64,000 nt of DNA from Maribacter sp. (GCA_024643345.1 JAHENB010000005.1:58567-122566); one strand, 5' to 3'; positions 34,060 to 43,079 are shown, counted from the stretch's first letter. A program made the numbers and translations. The notes: generated by a model not told the origin, from the sequence alone.

Positions 34060-35037
34060 TTGAAAATTGTATCTCAAATAAAGCAACCGATCGATAGGGA
34101 AATGGAACTTTTTGAATCAAAGTTCCGGGAATCGATGTCTTCTAAAGTGGCTTTATTAAATAGAATCACCTATTATATAGTTAACCGTAAGGGCAAGCAA
34201 ATGCGGCCCATGTTCGTTTTTTTGACGGCAAAATTATTGAACCAAGGGCAGGTCAATGAGCGCACCTACCGAGGGGCGGCGGTCATAGAACTGATCCATA
34301 CCGCTACCTTGGTTCATGATGATGTGGTCGACGACAGTGCCAAACGTCGTGGGTTTTTTTCCATTAATGCCTTATGGAAAAATAAAATAGCGGTTTTGGT
34401 CGGCGATTATCTGCTTTCCAAAGGCTTGTTATTGTCCATTGATCATGGGGATTTCGATTTGCTACGGATCATTTCCAAAGCGGTGCGTGAGATGAGCGAA
34501 GGAGAACTATTGCAAATCGATAAGGCCAGGCGAATGGATATTACAGAGGAGGTATATTATGATATCATCAGACAAAAAACGGCAACCCTGATCGCGGCCT
34601 GTTGCAGTTTGGGAGCCTGTTCCGTTAAACCGGAAACACCCGATGTGGAAACTTTCCGAAAATTTGGAGAGCTTTGCGGTATGGCATTCCAGATTAAAGA
34701 TGATCTTTTCGATTATGGATCGGAACAAATAGGGAAACCTACGGGTATCGACATCAAGGAACAAAAAATGACTTTGCCGTTGATTCATGTTTTGAACGGT
34801 TGTACGAGCAATGAAAGGAAATGGTTGATCAATTCGGTCAAAAACCATAATAGGGACAAGACCAGGGTTAAGGAGGTCATTGCCTTTGTAAAACAACATG
34901 GTGGTCTGGACTATGCAGTTCAGAAAATGATTTCCTTTAAGGAAGAAGCCTTGGCAATACTGGAAACCTATCCAGATTCAGACTATAGATCGGCATTGGA
35001 ATTGATGGTTAATTACGTTGTAGATCGAAAAAAATAG
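34060..35037 (+). CDS. Polyprenyl synthetase (trans-isoprenyl diphosphate synthase)
   Basis: The 325-residue enzyme carries both aspartate-rich motifs: LVHDDVVDDS near residue 88 and QIKDDLFDYGS near residue 212, plus GKQMRPMFVF. It probably makes a long-chain prenyl diphosphate such as the octaprenyl side chain of menaquinone. The TTG at 34060 is the likely start, giving MKIVSQIKQPIDREMELFESKF; an ATG at 34102 is the alternative. Confidence 0.9.
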   Translation: MKIVSQIKQPIDREMELFESKFRESMSSKVALLNRITYYIVNRKGKQMRPMFVFLTAKLLNQGQVNERTYRGAAVIELIHTATLVHDDVVDDSAKRRGFFSINALWKNKIAVLVGDYLLSKGLLLSIDHGDFDLLRIISKAVREMSEGELLQIDKARRMDITEEVYYDIIRQKTATLIAACCSLGACSVKPETPDVETFRKFGELCGMAFQIKDDLFDYGSEQIGKPTGIDIKEQKMTLPLIHVLNGCTSNERKWLINSVKNHNRDKTRVKEVIAFVKQHGGLDYAVQKMISFKEEALAILETYPDSDYRSALELMVNYVVDRKK

Positions 35038-35086
35038 CGCTCGACCATCTTTGATTTTCGGACAGGGAGAAAAAAATAATTCCCTA

Positions 35087-35115
35087 GGCAACCTTTTTAC
35101 TTCTTAAGCCGTCTA
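35087..35115 (+). promoter_or_regulatory. ECF-type promoter of the sigma factor gene
   Basis: GGCAAC (35087-35092), 17 bases, then CGTCTA (35110-35115). The AAC and CGTC cores are typical of ECF sigma promoters and differ from TAnnTTTG. It lies 28 bases before the sigma gene, so the gene may activate itself. Confidence 0.6.
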
Positions 35116-35142
35116 TCTTAATAGAAGATAACCTTAACCATT

Positions 35143-35706
35143 TTGAAAATCATAAACTTCTACCAGAACGAAAAACAGCTGATTAAAAAATCCGCGGCTG
35201 GGAAACGGGATGCCCAAAGGCGGTTGTTCGACCAGTATGCGCCAACCATGTTGGGGGTATGCAGAAGGTATGTGAAGGACATTCAGTTTGCCGAAGACGT
35301 AATGATAAATGGTTTTGTAAAAGTCTTTAAAAGCTTGGATGGCTTCAGGTTTGAAGGAAGTTTTGAAGGTTGGATCAAGAGAATTATGATAAGGGAAAGT
35401 ATTTCATACCTCCGAAAACAACAGTTTGTGGTGTATGACGGGGAGGTGTATGAAGAAACGGCCAATAAGGAAATCGCCATGCCGGAAGTCATGGATACGG
35501 AATACCTACAGATATTGATCGATGCCCTTCCCGAGGGCTATAGAGCTGTTTTTGTGCTTCATGTCGTGGAAGGTTATATGCACAATGAAATCGCTGACCT
35601 TTTGGGCATTACCGAAAATACTTCAAAATCGCAATTTTATAAGGCGAGGAAGCGCTTGCAGGAAAAACTAAGGGATCAAAATATCGTCGGCTATGGAACG
35701 GAATAA
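35143..35706 (+). CDS. ECF-type RNA polymerase sigma factor
   Basis: The 187-residue protein has sigma region 2 (RDAQRRLFDQYAPTMLGVCRRYVKDIQFAEDVMINGFVKVFKSL then WIKRIMIRESISYLRK) and region 4 (LPEGYRAVFVLHVVEGYMHNEIADLLGITENTSKSQFYKARKRL). The start is a TTG (TTGAAAATC); the next ATG would cut into region 2. The stop overlaps the next gene by 14 bases. The upstream ECF-type promoter suggests autoregulation. The signal it responds to is unknown. Confidence 0.93.
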   Translation: MKIINFYQNEKQLIKKSAAGKRDAQRRLFDQYAPTMLGVCRRYVKDIQFAEDVMINGFVKVFKSLDGFRFEGSFEGWIKRIMIRESISYLRKQQFVVYDGEVYEETANKEIAMPEVMDTEYLQILIDALPEGYRAVFVLHVVEGYMHNEIADLLGITENTSKSQFYKARKRLQEKLRDQNIVGYGTE

Positions 35707-36436
35707 ATTTGAAAAACATATTAGAGAACAGCTGCAGAATCGGAAAATAAGGCCTTCTGCCGGGGCATGGGAGAAAGTTTCACATCAATTGGAAGCCGAA
35801 GCAAAGCCAAAGACGAATCGTTTCTTTCGGGCTGGCATCGCGGCTGGCTTTATAGGGTTATTGATGGTGACTACATGGTATTTTAATGGAATGCAACCAA
35901 AATCATTACCCGAAATGGAGTCGGTCTCAACCCAAGAAAAAAAGATCGATGCGCAAGATCGCAAAAGTAGTGCGGCAAAGGAAATTGAGAATGGGAAAGT
36001 AAAGGAAGTACTGGTGAATTCGGAAAATAAAGCACCGCTATTAATAAATATGGGGCAGGCCAAAGCAACATTGCCAAGCAGCACGGAAGATATTGAACCC
36101 GTTGGTAATATAGGGCTTAGGGAATCCGAAGTGCGGGTAGTTGAAAAGGTCGACCCGATCGAAATAAAAGTGGCAGATGTTTTGGCCCAAATTGAAGTCA
36201 TCGAAAGGGAGCAGTCGATCGTGATGACCGATGCCGAGGTCGATTCGCTGCTCCTCAATGCCCAAAGTGAGCTCATGGCCGAACAAATCTTCCCAAAGAC
36301 AAATAATGTCGATCCCAAGACATTGTTGACCACTGTGGAAGAAGAACTGGATCAATCGTTTCGAGATCAAATTTTCGAAAAACTAAAGATTGGATTTGAA
36401 AAGGTCCGTACGGCTGTAGCCCAGCGCAACAACTAA
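35693..36436 (+). CDS. Membrane protein of unknown function, possible anti-sigma partner
   Basis: A 247-residue protein with a basic cytoplasmic N terminus (about 45 residues, MERNKFEKHIREQLQNRKI), one transmembrane helix near residues 45-65 (AGIAAGFIGLLMVTTWYF) and a charged, low-complexity periplasmic part. No zinc-binding HxxxCxxC motif is present. The 14-base overlap with the ECF sigma gene and the single-helix topology suggest an anti-sigma role, but sequence alone does not prove it. Confidence 0.7.
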   Translation: MERNKFEKHIREQLQNRKIRPSAGAWEKVSHQLEAEAKPKTNRFFRAGIAAGFIGLLMVTTWYFNGMQPKSLPEMESVSTQEKKIDAQDRKSSAAKEIENGKVKEVLVNSENKAPLLINMGQAKATLPSSTEDIEPVGNIGLRESEVRVVEKVDPIEIKVADVLAQIEVIEREQSIVMTDAEVDSLLLNAQSELMAEQIFPKTNNVDPKTLLTTVEEELDQSFRDQIFEKLKIGFEKVRTAVAQRNN

Positions 36437-36459
36437 TTCAATTTACATTATAATGGATT

Positions 36460-36477
36460 GCCCCATGGAGATGGGGC
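36460..36477 (+). other. Intercistronic hairpin
   Basis: GCCCCAT / ATGGGGC perfect 7-bp stem with a GGAG tetraloop. No T-run follows, so it is more likely an mRNA stability or processing element than a terminator. A second small hairpin (ACCCT/AGGGT) lies at 36502-36514. Confidence 0.5.
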
Positions 36478-36536
36478 AGGACGGAGTATGTTCATCAATA
36501 TACCCTACAAGGGTTAAATAACAATCAAAATACAAC

Positions 36537-37592
36537 ATGATCATGAGAACAATCACGCTTATTTTAATCGCTTTCATCTTAACTTCAATCGTAACGGCCC
36601 AAGAAGACTATAACCGCCAAATACAGCAACTTTCCGATTTGAAGGATAAGGTGACCGAGCAGGAAAAGGAAGCCCTTAAATCTGAAGTCGAGACGATAAA
36701 CCAAAAGTTGGCCAATAATGAATTGAGTGCGGAACAGGCGAAGCTGCTCAAGGAAAGTGCCGCGGAAAAAAGGGCTTTGAACATCGCCGATCGCCTCGCG
36801 ATCATCGATAACAAGATTACCTTGTTGGAGCGTAATGAAGGGGATGTTTTAAGGGATGAAAAGGATGTTTCCATATTCGATGATGGTATAGGCATCAGCA
36901 TCAATGTCGGAGATGAACCCTGGCATATTTTTGAAGAAAGAAAACATCGGTATGATCGTCGTACCTATTCTGATTTTGTATTGGGCATTGGTTTTAACAA
37001 TGCAATCCTGGATGGGGAGTCTTTAAACGATTCTCCCTATAAAGCTGCGGGGAGCAGAAATTTTGAAATTGGCTGGAATTGGAGGACAAGGGTCTTTCAA
37101 AATACCAACTTCATGCGTTTTAACTATGGTTTTTCTTTTCAATTTAACGGCTTGAAACCCAAGGGGAATCAATTTTTCGTGATTGAAAATGGTCAAACTG
37201 TCCTTGCGGAATCTGAAGTTGACCTTAAGAAATCAAAGTTTCGGATGGACAATCTGGTATTTCCCTTGCATTTTGAATTTGGTCCGTCCAGAACAAAGAA
37301 ATCTCAGAATAGGATGCGATATTCCATAGACAGACAATTCCGATTGGGAATGGGGGGTTATGGAGGTCTTAATATGGGAAGCCGTCAAAAGCTAAAATAC
37401 AAAAGGGATGGCCAAAACGTAAAAGATAAACTTATAGGAGGATACAATACCAGTGATTTTGTCTACGGATTGAGTGGCTATGTAGGCATAGGTGGCGTAT
37501 TGTTTCATGTCAAATACGATCTAAACCCCATTTTCAGAAATGCAGTTGTAGAACAACACAATATTTCCTTTGGGCTGAGATTCGATTTGTAG
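36537..37592 (+). CDS. Outer membrane beta-barrel protein with N-terminal coiled coil
   Basis: A 351-residue exported protein: signal peptide (RTITLILIAFILTSIVTAQ), a charged helical stretch from about residue 23 to 100 rich in Glu, Lys and Leu (likely coiled coil), then alternating beta strands ending FGLRFDL, as in outer membrane barrels. No enzymatic motif. It follows the sigma/membrane protein pair and is probably in the same operon, possibly its envelope target. A start at ATG 36543 is also possible. Confidence 0.7.
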   Translation: MIMRTITLILIAFILTSIVTAQEDYNRQIQQLSDLKDKVTEQEKEALKSEVETINQKLANNELSAEQAKLLKESAAEKRALNIADRLAIIDNKITLLERNEGDVLRDEKDVSIFDDGIGISINVGDEPWHIFEERKHRYDRRTYSDFVLGIGFNNAILDGESLNDSPYKAAGSRNFEIGWNWRTRVFQNTNFMRFNYGFSFQFNGLKPKGNQFFVIENGQTVLAESEVDLKKSKFRMDNLVFPLHFEFGPSRTKKSQNRMRYSIDRQFRLGMGGYGGLNMGSRQKLKYKRDGQNVKDKLIGGYNTSDFVYGLSGYVGIGGVLFHVKYDLNPIFRNAVVEQHNISFGLRFDL

Positions 37593-37637
37593 AAATGGAA
37601 ACCTAATGGATTGTTACTTTTTTATAACAGGGTACTT

Positions 37638-37898
37638 TTATCTTTTTTCCATTGTAAGCCGTTCCAAAGCAATTTTCATCGACTCGGAGAAATCTTCTTG
37701 ATCATATAATTTCTTACAATGGGAACAAATAACGGTCTTATAGGTCCCTATTTTAAAAATTTTTATCCAAAACAAGTGAAAATAATTCGAGGTGATGGCA
37801 GCGCTTAAGGTGTCGGTGTTTTGACAGTAGGGGCAGATAACATCGGTGAGTTCAACGCAATGGGTTTTGTCAGGTCTGATGCCAAAAAAAAGTATCAT
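37638..37898 (-). CDS. Small zinc-ribbon protein
   Basis: An 86-residue protein with two cysteine pairs, C22-P-Y-C25 and C58-S-H-C61, spaced as in zinc ribbons, and a hydrophobic stretch between them (NYFHLFWIKIFKIG). A nucleic-acid or membrane-associated role is possible. Function unknown. It is divergent from dnaG. Confidence 0.75.
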   Translation of the reverse strand: MILFFGIRPDKTHCVELTDVICPYCQNTDTLSAAITSNYFHLFWIKIFKIGTYKTVICSHCKKLYDQEDFSESMKIALERLTMEKR

Positions 37899-38001
37899 AC
37901 ACCAATTGGATTGACTGTACCCAAAGTTACCGATTCTCTACATAAAGGATTGGGTAAAAGCATTAAAAGTTGTTATTTTACATGTTCGCTAAAAAACAAT
38001 T

Positions 38002-39996
38002 TTGATTTCCAAAGCCACAATAGACAAAGTTTACGAAACCGCCCGTTTGGAGGAGGTTATCGGCGATTTTGTACAACTTAAAAAATCAGGATCCAATTTC
38101 AAAGGCCTCAGTCCGTTCAGTGACGAACGAACCCCAAGTTTTATGGTATCGCCGGTAAAGCAGATCTGGAAAGATTTCAGCAGTGGCAAAGGTGGAAATG
38201 TTGTTGCATTTTTGATGGAACATGAACATTTCACCTATCCCGAGGCCATTAAGTACCTGGCAAAAAAATACAATATTGAAATTGAGGAGACCGAAAGGAG
38301 CGATGAACAAAAACTGGAAGCCGATGAGCGGGAGAGCATGTACTTGGTTTCGGAATATGCACAAAAGTATTTTTCCGAAATGCTATGGGAAACGACCTTG
38401 GGCAAGGCCATAGGCCTAAGCTATTTTAAAGAACGTGGCTTTACCGATGAGATCATTAAAAAATTCGGTCTGGGGTATTGTCTGGATCAATGGGACGGAT
38501 TTACAAAGGCCGCATTGGATAAAGGGTATCAATTGGATTTTTTGGAGAAGACCGGGCTTACCATTGTTAAGGAAGATACCGCCCAACCGGGAAATAAAAG
38601 AATGTTCGATCGCTTTAAGGGTAGGGTGATGTTTCCAATACATTCCATGAGCGGTAGGGTTCTTGGCTTTGGTGGCCGTATCCTCGCCAACGACAAAAAG
38701 GCTGCGAAGTACCAAAATTCCCCAGAAAGCGATATTTACCATAAAAGCAAGGTTCTATATGGCATCTATTTTGCCAAACAGGCCATTGCCAAAGAAGACA
38801 ATTGCTACTTGGTGGAAGGTTATACCGATGTTATTCAGTTGCATCAGCGGGGCATACTCAATGTGGTCGCATCCAGTGGCACCGCACTTAGCCCGGAACA
38901 AATACGATTGATCAATAGGCTTACCAAAAATATAACGGTCCTTTTCGATGGAGATGCAGCGGGATTAAGGGCTTCTTTAAGGGGCATAGATTTGATCCTG
39001 GAACAGGGCATGAACGTAAAGGTATGCACGTTTCCGGAAGGGGAAGACCCCGATAGTTTTGCAAAGAACAACGAATTAGAGGAAATCATCATTTATCTTG
39101 AACAAAACGCGAAAGATTTCATTCAGTTCAAGGCATCCCTCTTGATGTCAGAAGCGGCAAATGATCCTATTAAAAGGGCCGATACCGTAAGAGATATCGT
39201 GAACAGCATTTCCAAGATTCCCGATCATATCCAAAAGGAAATCTATATACAGGAATGCGCCCAAATTATGAATATATCCGAGGCGGTATTGTTCAGTACT
39301 TTGGCACAGATTGGAAAAAAGGAACAGGTCGAGGCTACCAAAAAGGCGCAACAAGACCAAAAGGCCTTTGAAGTGGTTCGCCATGACAACTTGGCGGAAA
39401 AGGTAGATATTCAACAAGTACATGAACGTGAGATACTCAAAATACTTTTGCAGTATGGCATGAAAACGGACAACTTTTTGGAATTCTATTATGAAACCAA
39501 TGATCAAGGTGAATTGGAAATGGTAAAGAATGAGGTGTGCAGAAAAGTGGCCGAAAAAATATATCTGGAACTACAGGAAGATGAAATTGAATTTGCAGAT
39601 CCGAAATTTAGGGAAGCCTATAACATATTGATCGAGAGTTTGATCAATAATGAAAATATCGATTTTAGCAGTTGGATCGGCAACTTGCCCAAAGAAATTT
39701 CCGAAACGGTGGTCGATCTGGACATGAACGAGAATAAATATGAACTCGACGACTGGGAACGAAGAAATATTTTTGTGAAGTCTAAAGCAAGTGAAGTGGT
39801 ACTTCGCGTCTCCCAGACCATTACTTCCATACGCTTAAAACTCATCAATGATTTAATAGGCGGCATTGCCGATACCCTTCAAAAAGATGACGGCGTGGGC
39901 CCAACGCAAGAGCAATGGGACGACCTTAAAAACTATAATGAACTCAAAAAGAATTTGGCGGAAAGAAACGGATTGGTGATCAAACACTTTGGATAA
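38002..39996 (+). CDS. dnaG: DNA primase with degenerate zinc-binding domain
   Basis: DnaG synthesises RNA primers. The 664-residue protein has the N-terminal CHC2-like domain (residues ~1-90), the catalytic TOPRIM core with EGYTDVIQLHQRG and FDGDAAG, and a long C-terminal region for helicase binding. In the zinc domain all four metal ligands are replaced: the CPFH position reads S37-P-F-S40 and the CxxC position D58-F-S-S61. The surrounding fold residues (RTPSF, GNVVAFLM) are kept. The start is TTG at 38002; no ATG occurs before residue 48. A bidirectional terminator follows at 39997. Confidence 0.94.
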   Translation: MISKATIDKVYETARLEEVIGDFVQLKKSGSNFKGLSPFSDERTPSFMVSPVKQIWKDFSSGKGGNVVAFLMEHEHFTYPEAIKYLAKKYNIEIEETERSDEQKLEADERESMYLVSEYAQKYFSEMLWETTLGKAIGLSYFKERGFTDEIIKKFGLGYCLDQWDGFTKAALDKGYQLDFLEKTGLTIVKEDTAQPGNKRMFDRFKGRVMFPIHSMSGRVLGFGGRILANDKKAAKYQNSPESDIYHKSKVLYGIYFAKQAIAKEDNCYLVEGYTDVIQLHQRGILNVVASSGTALSPEQIRLINRLTKNITVLFDGDAAGLRASLRGIDLILEQGMNVKVCTFPEGEDPDSFAKNNELEEIIIYLEQNAKDFIQFKASLLMSEAANDPIKRADTVRDIVNSISKIPDHIQKEIYIQECAQIMNISEAVLFSTLAQIGKKEQVEATKKAQQDQKAFEVVRHDNLAEKVDIQQVHEREILKILLQYGMKTDNFLEFYYETNDQGELEMVKNEVCRKVAEKIYLELQEDEIEFADPKFREAYNILIESLINNENIDFSSWIGNLPKEISETVVDLDMNENKYELDDWERRNIFVKSKASEVVLRVSQTITSIRLKLINDLIGGIADTLQKDDGVGPTQEQWDDLKNYNELKKNLAERNGLVIKHFG

Positions 39997-40026
39997 AAAA
40001 AGGCCCTATCGATATAGGGCCTTTTT
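39997..40026. terminator. Bidirectional terminator between dnaG and the response regulator
   Basis: AAAAAGGCCCTAT / ATAGGGCCTTTTT, 13-bp perfect stem with a CGAT loop. A-tract and T-tract lie on either side, so it serves the convergent genes on both strands. Confidence 0.9.
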
Positions 40027-40048
40027 AAAGTATAAAAAATTGAGCTAG

Positions 40049-40678
40049 TTAGTATAATTCCAAAGCTTTGGCCTGCTGCAATAGGTCGACCATGTTGTCA
40101 ACGTTTAATTTTTTCATAAGGCGGGCCTTATAGGTGCTAACGGTTTTTTCATTTAGACTTAACCCTAGGGCGACATCTTTGTTTCGCTTTCCACTGGCGA
40201 GCAATTTGAGCACTTCCACTTCACGCGAAGAAAGTTTCCTAAAGAACCTTCTTGGACGCTGCGTGCCTTCGTCAAATGCAAGTCGTTGGGCAAGTTCGTT
40301 CGTAATGAACATATTGCCTTCACTGACCTTGCGTACCGCGGAGATTAGATAGTCGATATCGGACGCCTTGGAAAGATAGCCAAAGGCTCCCGCTCGAATC
40401 GTACTGAGTGCGTAGACATCTTCCGACTGTCCACTGTAGATCAAGACCTTTATCTCCGGATATTCTTTCTTTAATTTCCTAAGGGTGGCAATCCCATTGA
40501 TTTCCGGGATGTCCATTTCCAGCATAACTACATCTGGGGTGATTTGTTGTAAGGTGTCTAGAAGCTCGGATGTGGTCGCCACATCAGCAATGACTTGTAT
40601 GCCCGAGGCCCCTTCCAAAACATGTTTCACACCCATGCGGATAATTGGATGGTTATCGGCGATTAATACGTTGATCAT
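40049..40678 (-). CDS. NarL/FixJ-type response regulator lacking the phospho-acceptor Asp
   Basis: The 209-residue protein has a receiver domain (residues 1-120) and a LuxR-type HTH (LSSREVEVLKLLASGKRNKDVALGLSLNEKTVSTYKARLMKKL). In the receiver the acidic pair is D8-N9, K104 is kept, but the phospho-acceptor position is Glu54 (VMLEMDIP), where active regulators have Asp. The protein may therefore be constitutively active or controlled without phosphorylation. No histidine kinase gene is adjacent. Targets unknown. Confidence 0.92.
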   Translation of the reverse strand: MINVLIADNHPIIRMGVKHVLEGASGIQVIADVATTSELLDTLQQITPDVVMLEMDIPEINGIATLRKLKKEYPEIKVLIYSGQSEDVYALSTIRAGAFGYLSKASDIDYLISAVRKVSEGNMFITNELAQRLAFDEGTQRPRRFFRKLSSREVEVLKLLASGKRNKDVALGLSLNEKTVSTYKARLMKKLNVDNMVDLLQQAKALELY

Positions 40679-40845
40679 GATGTCAGGTTTAAATCTAAAG
40701 AGATTTTTAGTTGGTAAGCCGAAAATTAAGGCAAAGCAATTTAAGGCTTTTAGGTCAAAAGTTTATCAAAAATGAATCTTTTTTAGACAAAGATTGACTT
40801 TTTATGATTTTATTCGTTTAGTTCATAACAATATTGGATAAAACG

Positions 40846-41634
40846 TTAAAATAAAGATTTGGGAATTTCACAAACCGGGATTGGAATCATCTTATGCTTG
40901 TTGGCTTTGTTGAATTTTTCAAAAATCTGGAAAACCTCTTTTTCTCTCCCACTGAAGTCAGTCGCCGTCTTTTTTTTGTCCTTCATCGTCATGGCCCATT
41001 CCAACTCTGGATAAGAAGCCCCGATTTGATCCTCATCGGTTCGATCGTCTCCCCATAGGCCATCTGTAGGGGGCGCTTTTATGATTTCGTCATGTATGCC
41101 CAAAAATTGCGCCAATTCATATACTTCCGTTTTCAGCAGATCGGCGATGGGACTTAGATCAACCCCGCCATCCCCATATTTCGTATAAAATCCAATGCCA
41201 AAATCCTCAACCTTGTTGCCGGTCCCAGCAACAAGATATCCCTTCAATGCGGCGAAATAATACAAAGTGGTCATCCGAAGCCTCGCCCTGGTATTGGCCA
41301 GTGACATAAAACGTTCTTCTTCGTCGGTCACTTTTGGCAATGCCCCCACGAACTGATCAAAAACAGGGGTCAACGCAACCTGTTGTCTCTTGACATTTTT
41401 GAAATTTTGTTGTAGCCAATCGATATGGTTCGAAGCCCGATCTATTTGGTTGCGTGCTTGATGGATGGGCATTTCCAAACAAAGTAGGGTCAGTCCGGTC
41501 TTTGCACATAATGTTGAGGTAACGGCAGAATCGATTCCGCCTGAAACGCCGATTACAAATCCTTTCATTCCGGCATTGAGGGCATAATCTTTGAGCCAGC
41601 CAACGATATGGTTCACTACTTTTTCGGTTTGCAT
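40846..41634 (-). CDS. nadE: NAD synthetase (NH3-dependent)
   Basis: The enzyme amidates nicotinic acid adenine dinucleotide to NAD. The P-loop-like SGGIDSAV, TGNKVEDFGIGFYTKYGDGGVD and PPTDGLW segments are diagnostic. At 262 residues it lacks a glutaminase domain, so ammonia is the nitrogen source unless a partner supplies it. The ATG at 41634 is chosen over 41658 because the family begins there. Divergent from gldB. Confidence 0.95.
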   Translation of the reverse strand: MQTEKVVNHIVGWLKDYALNAGMKGFVIGVSGGIDSAVTSTLCAKTGLTLLCLEMPIHQARNQIDRASNHIDWLQQNFKNVKRQQVALTPVFDQFVGALPKVTDEEERFMSLANTRARLRMTTLYYFAALKGYLVAGTGNKVEDFGIGFYTKYGDGGVDLSPIADLLKTEVYELAQFLGIHDEIIKAPPTDGLWGDDRTDEDQIGASYPELEWAMTMKDKKKTATDFSGREKEVFQIFEKFNKANKHKMIPIPVCEIPKSLF

Positions 41635-41659
41635 GCGGGAGGGTATTATATAAAACAAT

Positions 41660-41667
41660 TAACTTTG
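41660..41667 (+). promoter_or_regulatory. -7 element TAACTTTG of gldB-gldC
   Basis: Full match to TAnnTTTG, 36 bases before the gldB start and inside the divergent gldB/nadE gap. No clear -33 TTG. Confidence 0.45.
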
Positions 41668-41703
41668 CCCAGTAAAAATAAAGGGTAGCGCTCAAATAAG
41701 GAA

Positions 41704-42687
41704 ATGAATATGGTAATTAATGGTAGGAAAATACCGAAATATTGGGCGTACATATTGGTGATTGTTGTTTTAGGTTGTGCACAGGATCAAAAAGTATCCG
41801 AAGATATCGCAAGTATACCCATGAACGTGAAGATCGACCGATTTGATCAAGCATTCGGCTCCGCATCGATTTCAGATATCCCAAGACTTAAAAAGCAATA
41901 TCCCTATTTGTTCCCTGTGCAGTACAACGATAGTGTTTGGGAAGCCAAATTAAAAGATACCTTACAGATCGCACTGCGAAAGGAAGTAAGGAGCCGCTTT
42001 GACAACTTTGATAATGAAAAGCAGGCGCTCGATTTGTTATTTAAGCACATTACCTATTATTATCCAAAGTTTAAGGCACCCAAAATACTTACCTTGACCA
42101 ATGATGTGGATTACCAGAATCGAATTATTCTTACCGATTCAATTCTCTTCATAGGCCTTGACAACTATTTGGGTCCCGACCACGAATTTTATCAAGGGCT
42201 ATCAAATTATATCGCCGCTGGTCTTGATCGAGAATATTTGGTTTCAGATGTGGCCAGTGCTTATTTTAAAACGGTCGTTACCACGCCAAGAGATCGGGAC
42301 TTTTTGTCACAAATGATTTACTATGGCAAGGAACTCTATTTTAAAGACCTTATCATGCCCATGGCATCGGATGCCCAGAAAATTGGATATACACAAGATC
42401 AAATGACGTGGGCAAAGGGCAATGAAGAACCGATTTGGCGTAATTTCATTGAAAATGACCTTCTTTATAGTACCGATAACAAATTGGCACCAAGGTTTCT
42501 TGATCAGGCGCCCTTTTCCAAATTTGGACTTGAACTCGACAATGAATCTCCAGGCCGGATCGGTCGTTTTATCGGCTGGCAAATTGTGAGGTCGTTTATG
42601 GTAAAGAACGAGCTTACCCCACAACAGTTATTCAACCTGTCTGGAGAGGAAATATTCAAGAAGAGCAACTACAAACCCAATAAATAA
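41704..42687 (+). CDS. gldB: Gliding motility lipoprotein GldB
   Basis: The 327-residue lipoprotein has a signal sequence ending VVLGC (lipobox) and the conserved GldB body, including NVKIDRFDQAF, SIFIGLDNYLG-like (ILFIGLDNYLG) and GRIGRFIGWQIVRSFM. GldB is required for gliding and probably acts at the cell envelope. gldC begins one base after its stop codon. Confidence 0.93.
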   Translation: MNMVINGRKIPKYWAYILVIVVLGCAQDQKVSEDIASIPMNVKIDRFDQAFGSASISDIPRLKKQYPYLFPVQYNDSVWEAKLKDTLQIALRKEVRSRFDNFDNEKQALDLLFKHITYYYPKFKAPKILTLTNDVDYQNRIILTDSILFIGLDNYLGPDHEFYQGLSNYIAAGLDREYLVSDVASAYFKTVVTTPRDRDFLSQMIYYGKELYFKDLIMPMASDAQKIGYTQDQMTWAKGNEEPIWRNFIENDLLYSTDNKLAPRFLDQAPFSKFGLELDNESPGRIGRFIGWQIVRSFMVKNELTPQQLFNLSGEEIFKKSNYKPNK

Positions 42688-42688
42688 A

Positions 42689-43024
42689 ATGACAAAGCTG
42701 CACACCTCCGAAATAACCCTGAAAGTAAGGTTGGATGAAAACCGGGTTCCCGAAAGGCTTACCTGGTCGGCCGAAGACGGAGGAATCAATAATGAAGAGG
42801 CGAAGGCCATGCTGCTCTCTGTCTGGGACAGTAAGAACAAAGAATCCTTAAAAATAGATTTATGGACCAAGGATATGCCGATCGACGAGATGAAAATGTT
42901 CTTCCATCAAACCTTGGTATCCCTATCCGATACGTTTATGAAGGCGACGCAAGATGAAAAGATGACGGCGACGATGAAAGATTTTTGCGCTTATTTTGAA
43001 GAAAAAATGGCGTTGAAAGAATAA
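42689..43024 (+). CDS. gldC: Gliding motility protein GldC
   Basis: The 111-residue protein matches GldC (SEITLKVRLDENRVPERLTWSAEDGG). GldC supports the function of GldB; its biochemical role is unknown. It is cytoplasmic or peripheral, without signal peptide. Confidence 0.92.
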   Translation: MTKLHTSEITLKVRLDENRVPERLTWSAEDGGINNEEAKAMLLSVWDSKNKESLKIDLWTKDMPIDEMKMFFHQTLVSLSDTFMKATQDEKMTATMKDFCAYFEEKMALKE

Positions 43025-43079
43025 CCGTTGTCCCCAAACAAGTGAATGACGCTACTTCCTTTGGCAAATCTTATTGCCT

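Noticed and set aside
35785..36333. 182-codon minus-strand frame opposite the membrane protein at 35693
   Set aside because: Antisense to a gene coupled to the sigma factor; Ser/Thr-rich low-complexity translation without motifs.
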